Shown here: piece by piece, positions 1 through 8,412 of the stretch | Layout: every line of letters begins with the position of its first letter | Numbering within the stretch: position 1 is the first letter of the stretch | Source: Rhizobium sp. | Lineage (GTDB): Bacteria > Pseudomonadota > Alphaproteobacteria > Rhizobiales > Rhizobiaceae | DNA length: 21,167 nucleotides | Direction of reading: 5' to 3' | Assembly (NCBI GenBank): GCA_003501385.1 | Contig: DNPN01000056.1 | Coordinates: forward strand, 889 to 22,055 | The notes under the pieces: generated by a model | Seen by the model: only the letters and a program-made list of their open reading frames with translations | Database searches by the model: none | Told to the model about the DNA's origin: nothing | Translations under genes and position numbers: made by a program

Positions 1-897
1 GGCACGGGCAAGACCACGCTCTCGGCTGATCCTTCGCGCACGCTGATTGGCGATGACGAGCATGGCTGGGGTGAAGATGGCATCTTCAATTTTGAGGGTG
101 GCTGCTATGCCAAAACCATTCGTCTGTCGGCTGAAGCTGAACCAGAGATTTTTGCCACCACCAAGCGTTTCGGCACGGTGCTGGAAAATGTGGTGCTGGA
201 TGAAAACCGCGTGCCGGATTTCAACGATGGTTCCAAGACCGAAAATACCCGTTGCGCCTATCCGTTGAATTTCATTCCGAATGCATCGGACACCGGTCGC
301 GCTGGTCATCCCAAGACCATCATCATGCTCACAGCCGATGCTTTTGGCGTGATGCCGCCGATTGCCAAGTTGACACCTGAGCAGGCCATGTACCACTTCC
401 TGTCGGGTTACACCGCCAAGGTGGCTGGTACAGAGCGGGGCGTGACCGAGCCGGAAGCAACCTTCTCTACCTGCTTCGGCGCACCCTTCATGCCGCGTCA
501 TCCTGCTGAATACGGCAATCTTCTCAAGGAGTTGATTGCAACCCATCAGGTGGATTGCTGGTTGGTCAACACCGGCTGGACCGGCGGAGCTTATGGCGTT
601 GGCAGCCGTATGCCAATCAAGGCAACGCGTGCGCTTCTCACAGCGGCTCTGTCGGGCGAGCTGAAGAAGTCAGAATTCCGCACCGATGCCAACTTTGGCT
701 TTGCGGTTCCTGTGGCTGTGGATGGTGTGGATACCAAGATCCTCGATCCACGTTCTACTTGGGCCAATGGTGCCGAGTATGACGCGCAGGCCAAGAAGCT
801 GGTTGGCATGTTCATTGCCAATTTCGAGAAATTCGAAGCCCATGTGGACAGCAATGTTCGTGATGCGGCTCCGGTTCTGGCGGTTGCTGCAGAGTAA
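1..897 (+). CDS. pckA: Phosphoenolpyruvate carboxykinase (ATP), 3' part; 5' end outside window
   Basis: Cytosolic enzyme that converts oxaloacetate and ATP to phosphoenolpyruvate, CO2 and ADP, the entry step of gluconeogenesis from TCA-cycle acids. The frame is open from base 1, so the start lies upstream; 298 residues are present of the roughly 535 usual for the ATP-dependent family. The visible part opens on the kinase-1a P-loop (GTGKTTLS) and is followed by the kinase-2/metal motif GDDEHGW, then [10 protein letters not shown] and the C-terminal signature [20 protein letters not shown]. It ends with TAA at 895-897. A parS-like palindrome and a hairpin terminator follow within 60 bases, so it is the last gene of its transcript. 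Identity is very secure; only the N-terminal half cannot be judged. Confidence 0.97.
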   Translation, partial: GTGKTTLSADPSRTLIGDDEHGWGEDGIFNFEGGCYAKTIRLSAEAEPEIFATTKRFGTVLENVVLDENRVPDFNDGSKTENTRCAYPLNFIPNASDTGRAGHPKTIIMLTADAFGVMPPIAKLTPEQAMYHFLSGYTAKVAGTERGVTEPEATFSTCFGAPFMPRHPAEYGNLLKELIATHQVDCWLVNTGWTGGAYGVGSRMPIKATRALLTAALSGELKKSEFRTDANFGFAVPVAVDGVDTKILDPRSTWANGAEYDAQAKKLVGMFIANFEKFEAHVDSNVRDAAPVLAVAAE

Positions 898-902
898 ACA
901 TA

Positions 903-918
903 CGTTTCACGTGGAACG
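903..918. other. parS: parS-like ParB-binding palindrome, copy 1
   Basis: The bases CGTTTCACGTGGAACG sit between pckA and its terminator. The inner 14 bases (904-917) match the degenerate bacterial parS core GTTYCACGTGRAAC at every position; only the two outermost bases differ from the canonical T...A ends. ParB loads at such sites near the origin and acts in chromosome segregation. A second, less perfect copy lies 13 kb away at 13934-13949. I found only these two CACGTG hexamers in the window. Function is inferred from sequence alone. Confidence 0.65.
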
Positions 919-925
919 ATTTTGC

Positions 926-956
926 AAAACCCGGCGACGCAGGTCGCCGGGTTTTT
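926..956 (+). terminator. Rho-independent terminator of pckA
   Basis: A perfect 13-base inverted repeat (AAAACCCGGCGAC at 926-938, GTCGCCGGGTTTT at 943-955) with a four-base loop GCAG, ending in a T run. It lies 28 bases after the pckA stop codon. The A/T tracts on both sides would allow it to work in either direction. Confidence 0.9.
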
Positions 957-1051
957 GATTGGGAATCCGGCTGCGTGTCAACATGAATCCGGGTTTGATT
1001 GCGCATCGCTTTTCGGCTACAGCCAAAGGATAGCAAGGCTGGACAGAACCC

Positions 1052-1486
1052 ATGGCGAGCGATCCGCTCTATATCAACGACAGAATCACGATTGCCGGTT
1101 GGGAATTGACCGAGCAATTTGTGCTGGCTGGTGGTCCGGGTGGGCAGAACGTCAACAAGGTCTCCACCGCTGTTCAACTGTTCTTCAATCTGGTTGGCTC
1201 TCCCTCGCTGCCAGAGCGGGTGAAAACCAACGCCATCAAACTGGCAGGCCGCAGGCTCTCGAAAGAGGGCGTGTTGCTGATTGAAGCCAGCCGTTTTCGC
1301 AGTCAGGATCGCAACCGGGAAGATGCCCGCGAACGGCTAAAGGACCTGGTGCTGGAAGCCGCCAAACCGCCACCACCACCACGGCGCAAAACCAAGCCCA
1401 CCAAGGGCTCGATTGAGCGCCGCCTGAAGGCAAAGGTGGGCCGAGGGGAGATCAAGAAAATGCGTTTACGGCCAGATGACACATAG
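1052..1486 (+). CDS. arfB: Alternative ribosome-rescue factor ArfB (YaeJ-type peptidyl-tRNA hydrolase)
   Basis: A 144-residue release-factor-like protein that frees ribosomes stalled on mRNAs without a stop codon by hydrolysing peptidyl-tRNA. The catalytic GGQ motif is at residues 30-32 within AGGPGGQNVNK. There is no codon-recognition domain, which separates it from RF1 and RF2. The C-terminal tail from about residue 108 is very basic (PPPPPRRKTKP, then alternating Lys/Arg), as expected for the segment that enters the empty mRNA channel. Length matches the family (about 140). A run of five prolines precedes the tail. Its last 11 bases overlap the start of the downstream membrane-protein gene, so the two are probably co-transcribed. 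Confidence 0.94.
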   Translation: MASDPLYINDRITIAGWELTEQFVLAGGPGGQNVNKVSTAVQLFFNLVGSPSLPERVKTNAIKLAGRRLSKEGVLLIEASRFRSQDRNREDARERLKDLVLEAAKPPPPPRRKTKPTKGSIERRLKAKVGRGEIKKMRLRPDDT

Positions 1487-2693
1487 CGCTTCGAGGGATT
1501 TGGAGATCGCTGCGCAATACCCTCCCACCACAAGGACGGTTTGGCACACCATCGTGATTTGTTTCGGAGCATTGCTGGGCGCGCTGCTTTTTGGCAGTGT
1601 ATGGCAACTGGCACCCGATGGATTGTCGGCTATGAGCCGCGGAACGCCCTATTGGGATTTCAGCAATCTCTGGTTCGGCAGTCACCTGGCGCTGAATGGG
1701 CATCTCGATTATCTGTTCAATCCTGATCTCTATAGACGCGCGCTGCGACAGACGTTTTTCCAATCCATGGCCAATCAGGAGTGGAGCTATCCACCTTCCA
1801 TGTTGCTGATCGGCATTCCATTCGCGCTGATGCCAATCGGATGGGCCTATTTCGTCTGGACTATGGGAACAATTGCCCTGCTCTTGGCAGCACTGCGCAC
1901 GCTCTCAATGCCGGAGGAGGATCGCCACGCCATTCTCATTTCTTCCGCTGTGTTCATCAATGCTGCTCTTGGTCAAAATGGGGCGCTGACGGCGGCGCTG
2001 TTTGTTGCCGGACTGTCTCTCTTGGAAAGGCGTCCGGTTCTGGCCGGTGTTTGCATTGGCCTGCTGACTATAAAACCGCATCTGGGGCTTCTTCTCCCTG
2101 TGGTCCTGCTGGCGGGTCGACATTATCGCGCAGCTTTCAGCGCCGCAGCAACCGTTTTGGTTCTCATTGTGATCACGGCGATGGCGTGGGGGCCTGGCAT
2201 CTGGGTGGATTTCTGGGAAAAGACGATGCCAATGATGTCGTCGATTATGCAGGCACCATTCCCACAGCCTTATCAGAGCAAAGCATTGACTGTTTTTGTG
2301 GTGGTGCGCTCGTGGGGTTTGAGCCTGCCCGTTTCTTATGGGGCTCAAGCGATATGCCTGCTGGCCGCTCTTGTCATCACCTGGCGTGCTTGGCGACCAA
2401 AGACCGGTTATGACGAAAATATTCGGCTTGCTTTGACGGCGCTTTTGCTGCCGCTCAGTACGCCTTATGGCTATATCTATGATTCGATTCCGGTGATTGT
2501 CGCCGTCATGCTCCTGCGAAGCAGCCGCCTGTCTTGCCCCATCTGGCTGTTCGCTCTGTTGTGGACGACGCCGCTGATCGGAATCCTCCTCAACTCCAGG
2601 GGAGTTCAGCTTGCCATCCTGATACCGGCGCTCGCGGTTCTATGGGTTTTGTGGAAATCCCGTCGCTTGGTGGCTCAGGTCACAACGTCTTGA
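1476..2693 (+). CDS. Glycosyltransferase family 87 (DUF2029) integral membrane protein
   Basis: A 405-residue polytopic protein with about nine to ten hydrophobic segments, the first near residues 23-43. It carries the hallmarks of the DUF2029/GT87 family of GT-C polyprenyl-phosphate-mannose-dependent transferases: an acidic DFSNLW segment in the first outer loop, a YPP motif (about residue 105), a GQNGALTAALF segment and a TIKPHLGLLLP segment. Family members add sugars to lipids or glycans on the outer face of the inner membrane; the substrate here cannot be told. The ATG lies inside the end of arfB (11-base overlap), which suggests translational coupling. The gene ends 11 bases before a convergent gene, with no obvious hairpin between them. 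Confidence 0.85.
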   Translation: MTHSASRDLEIAAQYPPTTRTVWHTIVICFGALLGALLFGSVWQLAPDGLSAMSRGTPYWDFSNLWFGSHLALNGHLDYLFNPDLYRRALRQTFFQSMANQEWSYPPSMLLIGIPFALMPIGWAYFVWTMGTIALLLAALRTLSMPEEDRHAILISSAVFINAALGQNGALTAALFVAGLSLLERRPVLAGVCIGLLTIKPHLGLLLPVVLLAGRHYRAAFSAAATVLVLIVITAMAWGPGIWVDFWEKTMPMMSSIMQAPFPQPYQSKALTVFVVVRSWGLSLPVSYGAQAICLLAALVITWRAWRPKTGYDENIRLALTALLLPLSTPYGYIYDSIPVIVAVMLLRSSRLSCPIWLFALLWTTPLIGILLNSRGVQLAILIPALAVLWVLWKSRRLVAQVTTS

Positions 2694-2704
2694 GCCAATG
2701 GTTC

Positions 2705-3277
2705 TTAAACGAGGCTGAAAACGCGGATCAACACCATCGGCTTGGGCCGCAGGCTGTGCAGGGTACCCACAAAAACCCGACGGTTCAGCCATTCATGCGG
2801 GCCTTCCGGTGCGGTGATGTCGATATGCGAAAAGGCATATTGGGTGCCGTTTGGCTGGCTATCGATCAAAACCCGGTTGTTGACGGTGATAATCGCGCCA
2901 TCATCGGCCTGCAATTCGTAGAGCGCGTTGAGCATGCGCACCCCATCCTTGCGCACCAATTGGCGGTCTGCACCACCGGGCATGACCTTGCCCTTAATGC
3001 GGGGGCCAGCGAATTCTCCACCGGTGATGTTGATAATGCGTCGGTTGCCCATCGGCGACGGGCCGATATCGATCATATCTTGCAGGGTAAAGATCGCTTC
3101 ATAGACAAATTCTGTCTTGGGCAAAACAATAGGCAAGTCTGAAAGCGTGCCGCCGGTTCCGTTGTTTTCCGCCATGGCATCCGTTCCCGCCAATGTTGCC
3201 GCAAAGGCCGCAGTCGTAACGCCCAGAAAAGCACGCCTGCCCTCGACAGCTTTCGTTTCGCTGTTATCAATCAACAT
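2705..3277 (-). CDS. DUF3237 (UPF0311) family protein with Tat-type signal peptide
   Basis: A protein of 190 residues. The DUF3237 core (from about residue 45) shows TGGEFAGPRIKGKVMPGGAD, then a YELQADDGAIITVNNRV segment and the C-terminal RVFVGT. The family is a beta-barrel of unknown biochemical role. The N-terminus has a twin-arginine pair at residues 14-15 (GRRAFLG), a hydrophobic stretch at 17-30 and a signal-peptidase site after AMA (34-36), so export of the folded protein by Tat is predicted. I chose the ATG at 3277 because GGGAGGAG stands eight bases before it; a start 54 bases further upstream would place that ribosome binding site inside the gene and bury the signal peptide. It is convergent with the GT87 gene and lies downstream of coaA on the same strand. 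Confidence 0.82.
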   Translation of the reverse strand: MLIDNSETKAVEGRRAFLGVTTAAFAATLAGTDAMAENNGTGGTLSDLPIVLPKTEFVYEAIFTLQDMIDIGPSPMGNRRIINITGGEFAGPRIKGKVMPGGADRQLVRKDGVRMLNALYELQADDGAIITVNNRVLIDSQPNGTQYAFSHIDITAPEGPHEWLNRRVFVGTLHSLRPKPMVLIRVFSLV

Positions 3278-3285
3278 TATTAAGT

Positions 3286-3293
3286 CTCCTCCC
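3286..3293 (-). promoter_or_regulatory. Ribosome binding site that fixes the DUF3237 gene start
   Basis: Minus-strand GGGAGGAG is a near-perfect anti-16S complement, eight bases before the ATG at 3277. It decides between this start and an upstream ATG at 3331. Confidence 0.75.
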
Positions 3294-3340
3294 AGAGATA
3301 AACGTAAAAAAATCAGTATTTTGCCGTTCAAATTATCCCA

Positions 3341-4348
3341 TTACAATTTCCTGAGCGCCACCTGCTCCACCAGATGGTTCTCGCCTTTACGCAAAATCAG
3401 ATCGGCCCGTGGCCGGGTGGGCAGAATGTTTTCGCGCAGGTTTTTCAGGTTTATATTGGCCCAAAGGCTTTCGGCAATCGAGAGTGCTTCCTCTTCACCA
3501 ATTGTTGCGTAGCGATGGAAGTAAGAATTGGGATCACGAAATGCGGTCTGGCGCAGTTTCATGAAGCGTTTCACATACCAGCGGTGAATCAACGACTCTT
3601 CCGCATCAATATAAATCGAGAAATCGAAGAAATCCGACACCATTGGCACGATTTTTCCGTCACGCGGCAAATCGCGTGATTGCAGCACGTTGATGCCTTC
3701 GAAAATCAAAATATCGGGCCGATCAATGATCGTATGCTGATCGGGCAGAACATCATAGGTCAGGTGCGAATAGCGCGGGGCCTTGACGTTTTGCTGGCCT
3801 GCCTTGATGGCAGAGAGAAAGCGCAACAGTGCTCCCGTGTCATAGCTCTCGGGAAAGCCTTTGCGGTTCAGGCGGTTTTCGCGCACCAGCGTGGCATTGG
3901 GATAGAGAAAACCATCGGTGGTGACCAGATCAACCTTGGGGCTGGAAGGCCAGCGGGCCAGAAGCTCTTTCAGTACACGGGCCGTGGTGGATTTGCCAAC
4001 TGCCACAGACCCTGCAACACCAATGATGAAGGGTGTTTTGGTGACATTGGTGCTGAGAAAGCGGTTGCGCTGTTCAAACAACAGCTGCGAGGATTCGACA
4101 TGCGATGACAAAAGCCGCGACAGCGACAGGTAAACGCGCTTCACTTCGGCCAGATCAATCGGATCATCGATAGATCGCAGGCGATGTACTTCGTCCAGCG
4201 TCAATGTCAGCGGCGTATCGGCCCGAAAACGCGACCATTCATCGGATGAAAAGAACAGGTATGGTGAGTAGCTACCAACCTGAAAGTGATCAAGGGCTTC
4301 CTCCCCCTCGGGCTCCCCACCCGTCATCTCCTTGACCGCTGTTATCAT
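3341..4348 (-). CDS. coaA: Type I pantothenate kinase
   Basis: Phosphorylates pantothenate with ATP, the first and usually rate-setting step of coenzyme A synthesis, in the cytosol. The protein has 335 residues, slightly longer than the E. coli enzyme (316). The P-loop [12 protein letters not shown] spans residues 110-121, with Lys119 as the nucleotide-binding lysine. The family segments [13 protein letters not shown] near the N-terminus, [10 protein letters not shown] and IFEGINVLQ follow in the usual order. Its ATG shares bases with the TGA of hisE (ATGA, 4345-4348), and no convincing ribosome binding site precedes it, so translation is probably coupled to hisE. It is the last gene of the his run. 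Confidence 0.96.
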   Translation of the reverse strand: MITAVKEMTGGEPEGEEALDHFQVGSYSPYLFFSSDEWSRFRADTPLTLTLDEVHRLRSIDDPIDLAEVKRVYLSLSRLLSSHVESSQLLFEQRNRFLSTNVTKTPFIIGVAGSVAVGKSTTARVLKELLARWPSSPKVDLVTTDGFLYPNATLVRENRLNRKGFPESYDTGALLRFLSAIKAGQQNVKAPRYSHLTYDVLPDQHTIIDRPDILIFEGINVLQSRDLPRDGKIVPMVSDFFDFSIYIDAEESLIHRWYVKRFMKLRQTAFRDPNSYFHRYATIGEEEALSIAESLWANINLKNLRENILPTRPRADLILRKGENHLVEQVALRKL

Positions 4349-4668
4349 GGGCTTGGCCGATTGGCTTTCTCGTTGAGGCCCGATTGGGCGGTGCGACGGT
4401 GTAGTTCTTCCATCACCGTTTCTACCGGGATGTCAGCAATTTTCAATACCACCAAAAGATGATAGAGCAGATCGGCGCTCTCATAAATCAAATTGGCGCG
4501 ATCATCCTTCACAGCCGCCATCACGGCTTCAATCGCCTCTTCGCCCAGCTTTTTCGCGGCTTTATCCTGCCCGGCAGCCACCAGTTTGGCCGTCCAGCTT
4601 TCATCCGGTGAGGCTTTGGCGCGGGTGGCTACAATGGCTTCCAGATCTGACAGAGTGAATGTGCTCAT
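4345..4668 (-). CDS. hisE: Phosphoribosyl-ATP pyrophosphatase
   Basis: Hydrolyses phosphoribosyl-ATP to phosphoribosyl-AMP, the second step of histidine synthesis. At 107 residues it is a stand-alone HisE rather than a HisIE fusion, as is typical of alphaproteobacteria. The all-alpha MazG-like fold shows its acidic metal-binding motif in [19 protein letters not shown], followed by [13 protein letters not shown]. It starts 11 bases after the hisF stop and overlaps coaA by four bases, so it sits tightly inside the operon. Confidence 0.96.
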   Translation of the reverse strand: MSTFTLSDLEAIVATRAKASPDESWTAKLVAAGQDKAAKKLGEEAIEAVMAAVKDDRANLIYESADLLYHLLVVLKIADIPVETVMEELHRRTAQSGLNEKANRPSP

Positions 4669-4679
4669 GAAAAACTCTC

Positions 4680-5474
4680 TCAGGCTTGATCAAGACGCAT
4701 GGGGATACCTGCTTTTGCCATATAGGCCTTGGCCTCGGCAATGGAATAGGTGCCAAAATGGAAGATGGACGCTGCCAGAACCGCCGTCGCATGGCCTTCC
4801 TTGACGCCCGCCACCAGATCATCCAGCGTGCCAACGCCGCCAGAGGCAATCACGGGCACACGCACGGCATCGGCAATGGTGCGGGTTAGCTCAAGATCAT
4901 AACCGATCTTGGTGCCGTCACGGTCCATGGAGGTGATCAGCAACTCACCAGCGCCGCGCTCCACCATTTTTACCGCAAACTCAACGGCATCAATGCCGGT
5001 GGCATTGCGTCCACCGTGGGTGTAAATTTCCCATGCGCTGAGATTATCGCCACCGCTTGCTTGGCTGCGACGCCGTTTGGCATCAATCGACACCACAATG
5101 CATTGATTGCCGAACTTATCCGCCGCTTCCGCGACAAAATCCGGGTTGTTGACGGCTGCAGAATTGATCGACACCTTATCGGCCCCGGCCAAAAGCAGTT
5201 TGCGAATATCGCCCACCGCCCGCACACCACCACCAACGGTCACGGGCATAAAGCAATGATCCGCCGTGCGGGCTACAACGTCGAAAATCGTCTCGCGATT
5301 GTCCGATGAGGCGGTGATGTCAAGAAAGCAAAGCTCATCCGCGCCTGCGGCATCATAGGCCTTGGCGGCTTCTACTGGATCGCCAGCATCAATCAGATCG
5401 ACAAAGTTGACGCCCTTAACGACGCGGCCATCTTTCACATCCAGACAGGGGATAACACGGGCTTTCAGCGTCAT
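4680..5474 (-). CDS. hisF: Imidazole glycerol phosphate synthase, cyclase subunit
   Basis: With HisH it forms the IGP synthase heterodimer. HisF uses ammonia from HisH to turn PRFAR into imidazole glycerol phosphate and AICAR. The 264-residue (beta/alpha)8 barrel keeps both catalytic aspartates: Asp12 in [14 protein letters not shown] and Asp131 in VVSIDAKRR. Phosphate-binding glycines are seen in VTVGGGVR and IASGGVG. Length is normal for the family. Its ATG overlaps the hisA stop (ATGA, 5471-5474), which implies coupled translation with its evolutionary sister gene hisA. Confidence 0.97.
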   Translation of the reverse strand: MTLKARVIPCLDVKDGRVVKGVNFVDLIDAGDPVEAAKAYDAAGADELCFLDITASSDNRETIFDVVARTADHCFMPVTVGGGVRAVGDIRKLLLAGADKVSINSAAVNNPDFVAEAADKFGNQCIVVSIDAKRRRSQASGGDNLSAWEIYTHGGRNATGIDAVEFAVKMVERGAGELLITSMDRDGTKIGYDLELTRTIADAVRVPVIASGGVGTLDDLVAGVKEGHATAVLAASIFHFGTYSIAEAKAYMAKAGIPMRLDQA

Positions 5475-6217
5475 CGTGCGGCATCCTTCTTTGCAGCGGC
5501 AATCAGCGCCAAAGCTTCCGCCGGATCAATCCGGCCATCATAAAGGGCGCGGCCAGAAATGGCACCTTCGAGTTTGCGCGCATCCGGCTCTACCATGCGG
5601 CGGATGTCGTCCATTGAGGCCAAGCCGCCAGAGGCAATCACCGGGATGGATACGGCCTCGGCCAATTCCAGCGTCGAGGCCCAATTGATGCCCGCAAGAA
5701 TGCCATCACGGTCAATATCGGTGTAGATAATGGCGGCAACGCCTGCGCCTTCGAATTTCTGCGCCAGCTCAATCACGCCCAGTTCAGAGGCTTCCGCCCA
5801 GCCTTCCACCGCCACCTTGCCGCCCTTGGCATCAATGCCAACCGCGACCTTGCCGGGAAACTGCTTGCAGGCCTCAATCACCAGAGCTGGATCACGCACC
5901 GCAATGGTGCCGAGGATGACGCGCGACAGCCCACGCGACAGCCAGCTTTCAATGTGCGCCAGCGTGCGAATGCCGCCGCCCAGCTGCACCGGGTTTTTCG
6001 TAGCCTTCAAAATGGCATCCACAGCCGTACCATTGACGCTCTCCCCCGCAAAAGCGCCGTTGAGATCCACCACATGCAGCCATTCAAACCCCTGATCTTC
6101 AAAGGCCTTGGCCTGTGCTCCGGGGTCAGTATTGTAAACCGTGGCCTGTTCCATATCGCCCAGTTTCAGGCGTACGCACTGGCCGTCTTTCAGGTCGATG
6201 GCGGGAAAAAGAATCAT
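5471..6217 (-). CDS. hisA: ProFAR isomerase (phosphoribosylformimino-AICAR-P isomerase)
   Basis: Isomerises the aminoaldose ProFAR to the aminoketose PRFAR, the fourth step of histidine synthesis. It is a (beta/alpha)8 barrel of 248 residues homologous to HisF. The catalytic aspartates are Asp8 (FPAIDLKDG) and Asp129 (VGIDAKGG). I took the ATG at 6217 because the family begins [13 protein letters not shown] at 6232 is in frame and would add five residues (SSSN plus the start). That GTG overlaps the TGA of the unknown gene upstream as GTGA, so coupled initiation there is possible and would tie hisA translation to the inserted cassette. Confidence 0.96.
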   Translation of the reverse strand: MILFPAIDLKDGQCVRLKLGDMEQATVYNTDPGAQAKAFEDQGFEWLHVVDLNGAFAGESVNGTAVDAILKATKNPVQLGGGIRTLAHIESWLSRGLSRVILGTIAVRDPALVIEACKQFPGKVAVGIDAKGGKVAVEGWAEASELGVIELAQKFEGAGVAAIIYTDIDRDGILAGINWASTLELAEAVSIPVIASGGLASMDDIRRMVEPDARKLEGAISGRALYDGRIDPAEALALIAAAKKDAAR

Positions 6218-6228
6218 GTTTGAGCTAC

Positions 6229-6780
6229 TCACTTACCTACGGCTGGACGCAATTTTTCAAAAGCGCTCATAAAATCTGAATCGGAAACAATAACCAGAAG
6301 AGCGGTGATGAAGACAAGTATCGACCAAGCGGCTGCGGAAACGATGCCGACAAAAAACTGCTTCCACCAGACAGACTGGTTCTTCAATGCAGTTTCAATA
6401 TCGCGCGCTTGGCGCAATGTCTCAGAATTCACGGCTTCGATTCTAATCTGAGGTTCCATTGCTTCAACATAGGTGTCAGCATAGCCACTCAAAATGTCAG
6501 CAGCTCGACTTCGTAGGGTGTTTTTTAGGTCATTCGTAAGGTAACTACTTGTTACCGCTCCAATTTCCGCGTCGGAAGGGCGTTCACCATTGTTGTTTGA
6601 CTTGTATTGAACGATCCAGTCGCGCTTTTGTCTTTTGTACAAACCATATGCAACCACCCCGACGAGATCTAAATCATCTGAGCCAAGATCCTCAATGTAG
6701 TATTCCAGAACGCGGTTATAATCACCGTTACGCGAGGGCGCTGACGGAGTGTCGTACGGCTCCCCAGTTACAAGCGTCAT
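6229..6780 (-). CDS. Unknown protein with soluble N-terminus and one C-terminal membrane segment
   Basis: A protein of 183 residues that I cannot assign to a named family. Residues 20-60 hold a striking motif, [18 protein letters not shown], which from memory recurs in uncharacterised C-terminally anchored proteins. Residues 70-140 look helical and charged. One hydrophobic segment (about 143-165) lies near the C-terminus with a short tail, so an inner-membrane anchor with a cytosolic head is likely. AAGGA stands six bases before the ATG. The start overlaps the stop of the 61-residue gene by four bases (ATGA). Base composition is near 45% GC in sampled lines, clearly below the his genes on both sides. 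Together with its small partner it looks like a recently acquired pair; function is unknown. Confidence 0.75.
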   Translation of the reverse strand: MTLVTGEPYDTPSAPSRNGDYNRVLEYYIEDLGSDDLDLVGVVAYGLYKRQKRDWIVQYKSNNNGERPSDAEIGAVTSSYLTNDLKNTLRSRAADILSGYADTYVEAMEPQIRIEAVNSETLRQARDIETALKNQSVWWKQFFVGIVSAAAWSILVFITALLVIVSDSDFMSAFEKLRPAVGK

Positions 6781-6962
6781 GCCTTTTCCTTATATACCTT
6801 CGATGCATTGGAAAGAGCACGTTGGTGAACTCGTTCATCAACCTGTCGGATGATCTGGCCGTTGGGCAGAACAACGTTTGAAAAGGCACCCTTGCTCCGT
6901 TTAGACGCCTTGAGAATATAAGAAACGCTTTGTCCGCTTTTCTTTTTCGCCGCAGTCGTCAT
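6777..6962 (-). CDS. Small basic protein of unknown function, 61 residues
   Basis: First gene of the two-gene insert between hisH and hisA. The 61-residue product is rich in Lys, Arg and Ser (AAKKKSGQSVSYILKASKRSKG) with no membrane segment. The middle, NVVLPNGQIIRQVDERV, looks like a short beta hairpin followed by helix. I do not recognise a family. The case for a real gene is a clean AAGGA eight bases before the ATG, an ATGA overlap with the next gene, and the shared low GC. Size, charge and pairing with a membrane-anchored protein would fit a nucleic-acid-binding or antitoxin-like partner, but this is only a guess. Confidence 0.65.
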   Translation of the reverse strand: MTTAAKKKSGQSVSYILKASKRSKGAFSNVVLPNGQIIRQVDERVHQRALSNASKVYKEKA

Positions 6963-6991
6963 TGAATTTGTCCTTATCGAAGCGGTTTAAC

Positions 6992-7009
6992 AGGATATAT
7001 ATAATAGCC
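6992..7009 (-). promoter_or_regulatory. AT-rich promoter-like stretch before the inserted gene pair
   Basis: The gap between hisH and the 61-residue gene is about one-third GC in the sampled line. On the minus strand it reads GGCTATTATATATATCCT, with -10-like hexamers 40 bases before the ATG. A weak -35-like TTTCCA lies 17 bases further up. The pair may therefore have its own promoter within the his operon. No experimental support; low confidence. Confidence 0.3.
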
Positions 7010-7033
7010 TTACAAAGCTTTTTGGAAAGTGAA

Positions 7034-7684
7034 TTAGGCAGCCCATTTCAGAAAATTGGAAATCAGCTTCAGACCCAGTGTCTGGCTCTTTTCCGGATGG
7101 AATTGCGCCCCGACCTTGTTGTCGCGGCCCACAAAGGCGGTCATCGCGCCACCGTAATTGGTGGTCGCAATCACGTCTTCGGGGTTTTCCGCAGCCAGAT
7201 GGTAGGAATGCACGAAATAGGCGTGCAATCCGGCCTCTCCAGTGGGGATGCCATCAAACAGCGGGTGAGGGCGGGTCAGCGTCAGCGTGTTCCAGCCGAT
7301 TTGCGGGATTTTCAAATCCGGGTCCGATGGAGTCATTTCCACCACATCACCCTTGATCCAGCCAAGGCCGTTGGTCACGGTCTTTTCCAGGCCCCGCGAT
7401 GACATCAGCTGCATACCAACGCAAATCCCCAGGAACGGGCGGGCCTTGTGCTCCACCACATCCACCAGCGCCTCATGCATTCCCGGCACGGCATCAAGAC
7501 CGCGCTTGCAATCGGCATAGGCACCAACACCCGGCAGCACGATGCGGTCGGCAGTGGCGACACGCTCGGCTTTGTCGGTCAGCTCAATCTCGGCATCCAG
7601 ACCGGCTTCACGGGCCGCACGCTCAAACGCCTTGGTGGCGGAGCGCAAATTGCCCGAACCATAATCAATAATCACAACACGCAT
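7034..7684 (-). CDS. hisH: Imidazole glycerol phosphate synthase, glutaminase subunit
   Basis: Class I glutamine amidotransferase that hydrolyses glutamine and passes ammonia to HisF. The 216-residue protein carries the full triad: nucleophile Cys88 in GICVGMQ, and His196 and Glu198 in FHPEKS. The oxyanion-strand motif PGVGAYADC is at 51-59. Length is normal. It lies 34 bases downstream of hisB. About 70 bases after its stop begins the foreign pair, which separates it by some 800 bases from hisA and hisF, although HisH must pair one-to-one with HisF. Confidence 0.97.
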   Translation of the reverse strand: MRVVIIDYGSGNLRSATKAFERAAREAGLDAEIELTDKAERVATADRIVLPGVGAYADCKRGLDAVPGMHEALVDVVEHKARPFLGICVGMQLMSSRGLEKTVTNGLGWIKGDVVEMTPSDPDLKIPQIGWNTLTLTRPHPLFDGIPTGEAGLHAYFVHSYHLAAENPEDVIATTNYGGAMTAFVGRDNKVGAQFHPEKSQTLGLKLISNFLKWAA

Positions 7685-7718
7685 TTCGATACCTCAATAG
7701 GCCTCGTTTCCGAGGGTG

Positions 7719-8318
7719 TCAGGCCAGAGTTCCCTTTGTCGAAGGGATACGGCCAGCCTGGCGCGGATCAATCTCTGTGGCAGTGCGAAGCGCACGGGCC
7801 ACGGCCTTGAAACAGGTCTCGGCGATATGATGGTTGTTGGCACCATAATGGTTGAGAATATGCAAGGTAATGCCAGCATTCTGCGCCAGCGCCTGAAAGA
7901 ATTCGCGCACCAGTTCGGTATCAAACGTGCCAATCTTGGGGGCGCTAAACGCCACATTCCACACCAGAAACGGGCGGCCCGACACATCAATAGCGGCCTT
8001 GGTCATCGTTTCATCCATGGCCAGATCAATCGATGCATAGCGCACAATACCGCGACGGTCGCCAAGTGCCTTGGCGATGGCTTGGCCGATGGCAATGCCG
8101 GTGTCTTCGACCGTGTGGTGGTCATCAATATGCAGGTCGCCCTTCACATCGATGTCCATGTCAATCAGCGAATGTCGGCTGAGTTGGTCGAGCATATGAT
8201 CGAAAAAGCCGACGCCCGTGGAGATTTTCGCGGTGCCTGTGCCGTCGATGTTGACGGAGACGGATACCGAGGTCTCGTTGGTTTTGCGCATTATAGTGGC
8301 GCTGCGGCTCTCACTCAT
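7719..8318 (-). CDS. hisB: Imidazoleglycerol-phosphate dehydratase
   Basis: Dehydrates imidazole glycerol phosphate to imidazole acetol phosphate, the sixth step of histidine synthesis. At 199 residues it is the monofunctional dehydratase without the N-terminal phosphatase domain of enterobacteria. The duplicated manganese-binding histidine motifs are present: [11 protein letters not shown] at about 39-49, [12 protein letters not shown] at 61-72 and NNHHIAE near the C-terminus. I chose the ATG at 8318, because AGGGAGAG lies four bases before it; the longer frame from 8384 adds 22 residues that do not look like the family. First gene of the his run, divergent from hslV. Confidence 0.96.
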   Translation of the reverse strand: MSESRSATIMRKTNETSVSVSVNIDGTGTAKISTGVGFFDHMLDQLSRHSLIDMDIDVKGDLHIDDHHTVEDTGIAIGQAIAKALGDRRGIVRYASIDLAMDETMTKAAIDVSGRPFLVWNVAFSAPKIGTFDTELVREFFQALAQNAGITLHILNHYGANNHHIAETCFKAVARALRTATEIDPRQAGRIPSTKGTLA

Positions 8319-8322
8319 AGGT

Positions 8323-8330
8323 CTCTCCCT
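8323..8330 (-). promoter_or_regulatory. Ribosome binding site that fixes the hisB start
   Basis: Minus-strand AGGGAGAG, four bases before the ATG at 8318. It excludes the in-frame ATG 66 bases upstream. Confidence 0.7.
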
Positions 8331-8390
8331 GCAAAGATGAGGTTGTTTATCAGGGCAGGGGTGAAATATCCAGAAGTATGACATTGTTTT

Positions 8391-8412
8391 TGACGCAACG
8401 CATTTCGCGTCA
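8391..8412. promoter_or_regulatory. Inverted repeat in the hisB/hslV divergent region
   Basis: TGACGC at 8391-8396 and its exact complement GCGTCA at 8407-8412 are separated by ten bases. The centre-to-centre spacing (16 bases) is close to that of a dimeric helix-turn-helix operator. It lies 73 bases before the hisB ATG and 118 bases before the hslV ATG, so either gene could be the target. No regulator is recognised. Confidence 0.3.

Noticed and set aside
3680..4108. 142-codon plus-strand frame opposite coaA
   Set aside because: CoaA on the other strand has all its motifs. The plus frame has no ribosome binding site and no recognisable fold.
6963..7033. Direct repeats or attachment site flanking the inserted gene pair
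   Set aside because: I compared the left edge (about 6218-6240) with the right edge (6963-7033) and found no shared repeat, no integrase and no transposase, so no mechanism of insertion can be claimed.
8319..8384. Upstream extension of hisB by 22 residues
   Set aside because: AGGGAGAG immediately before the ATG at 8318 and normal family length favour the shorter protein.
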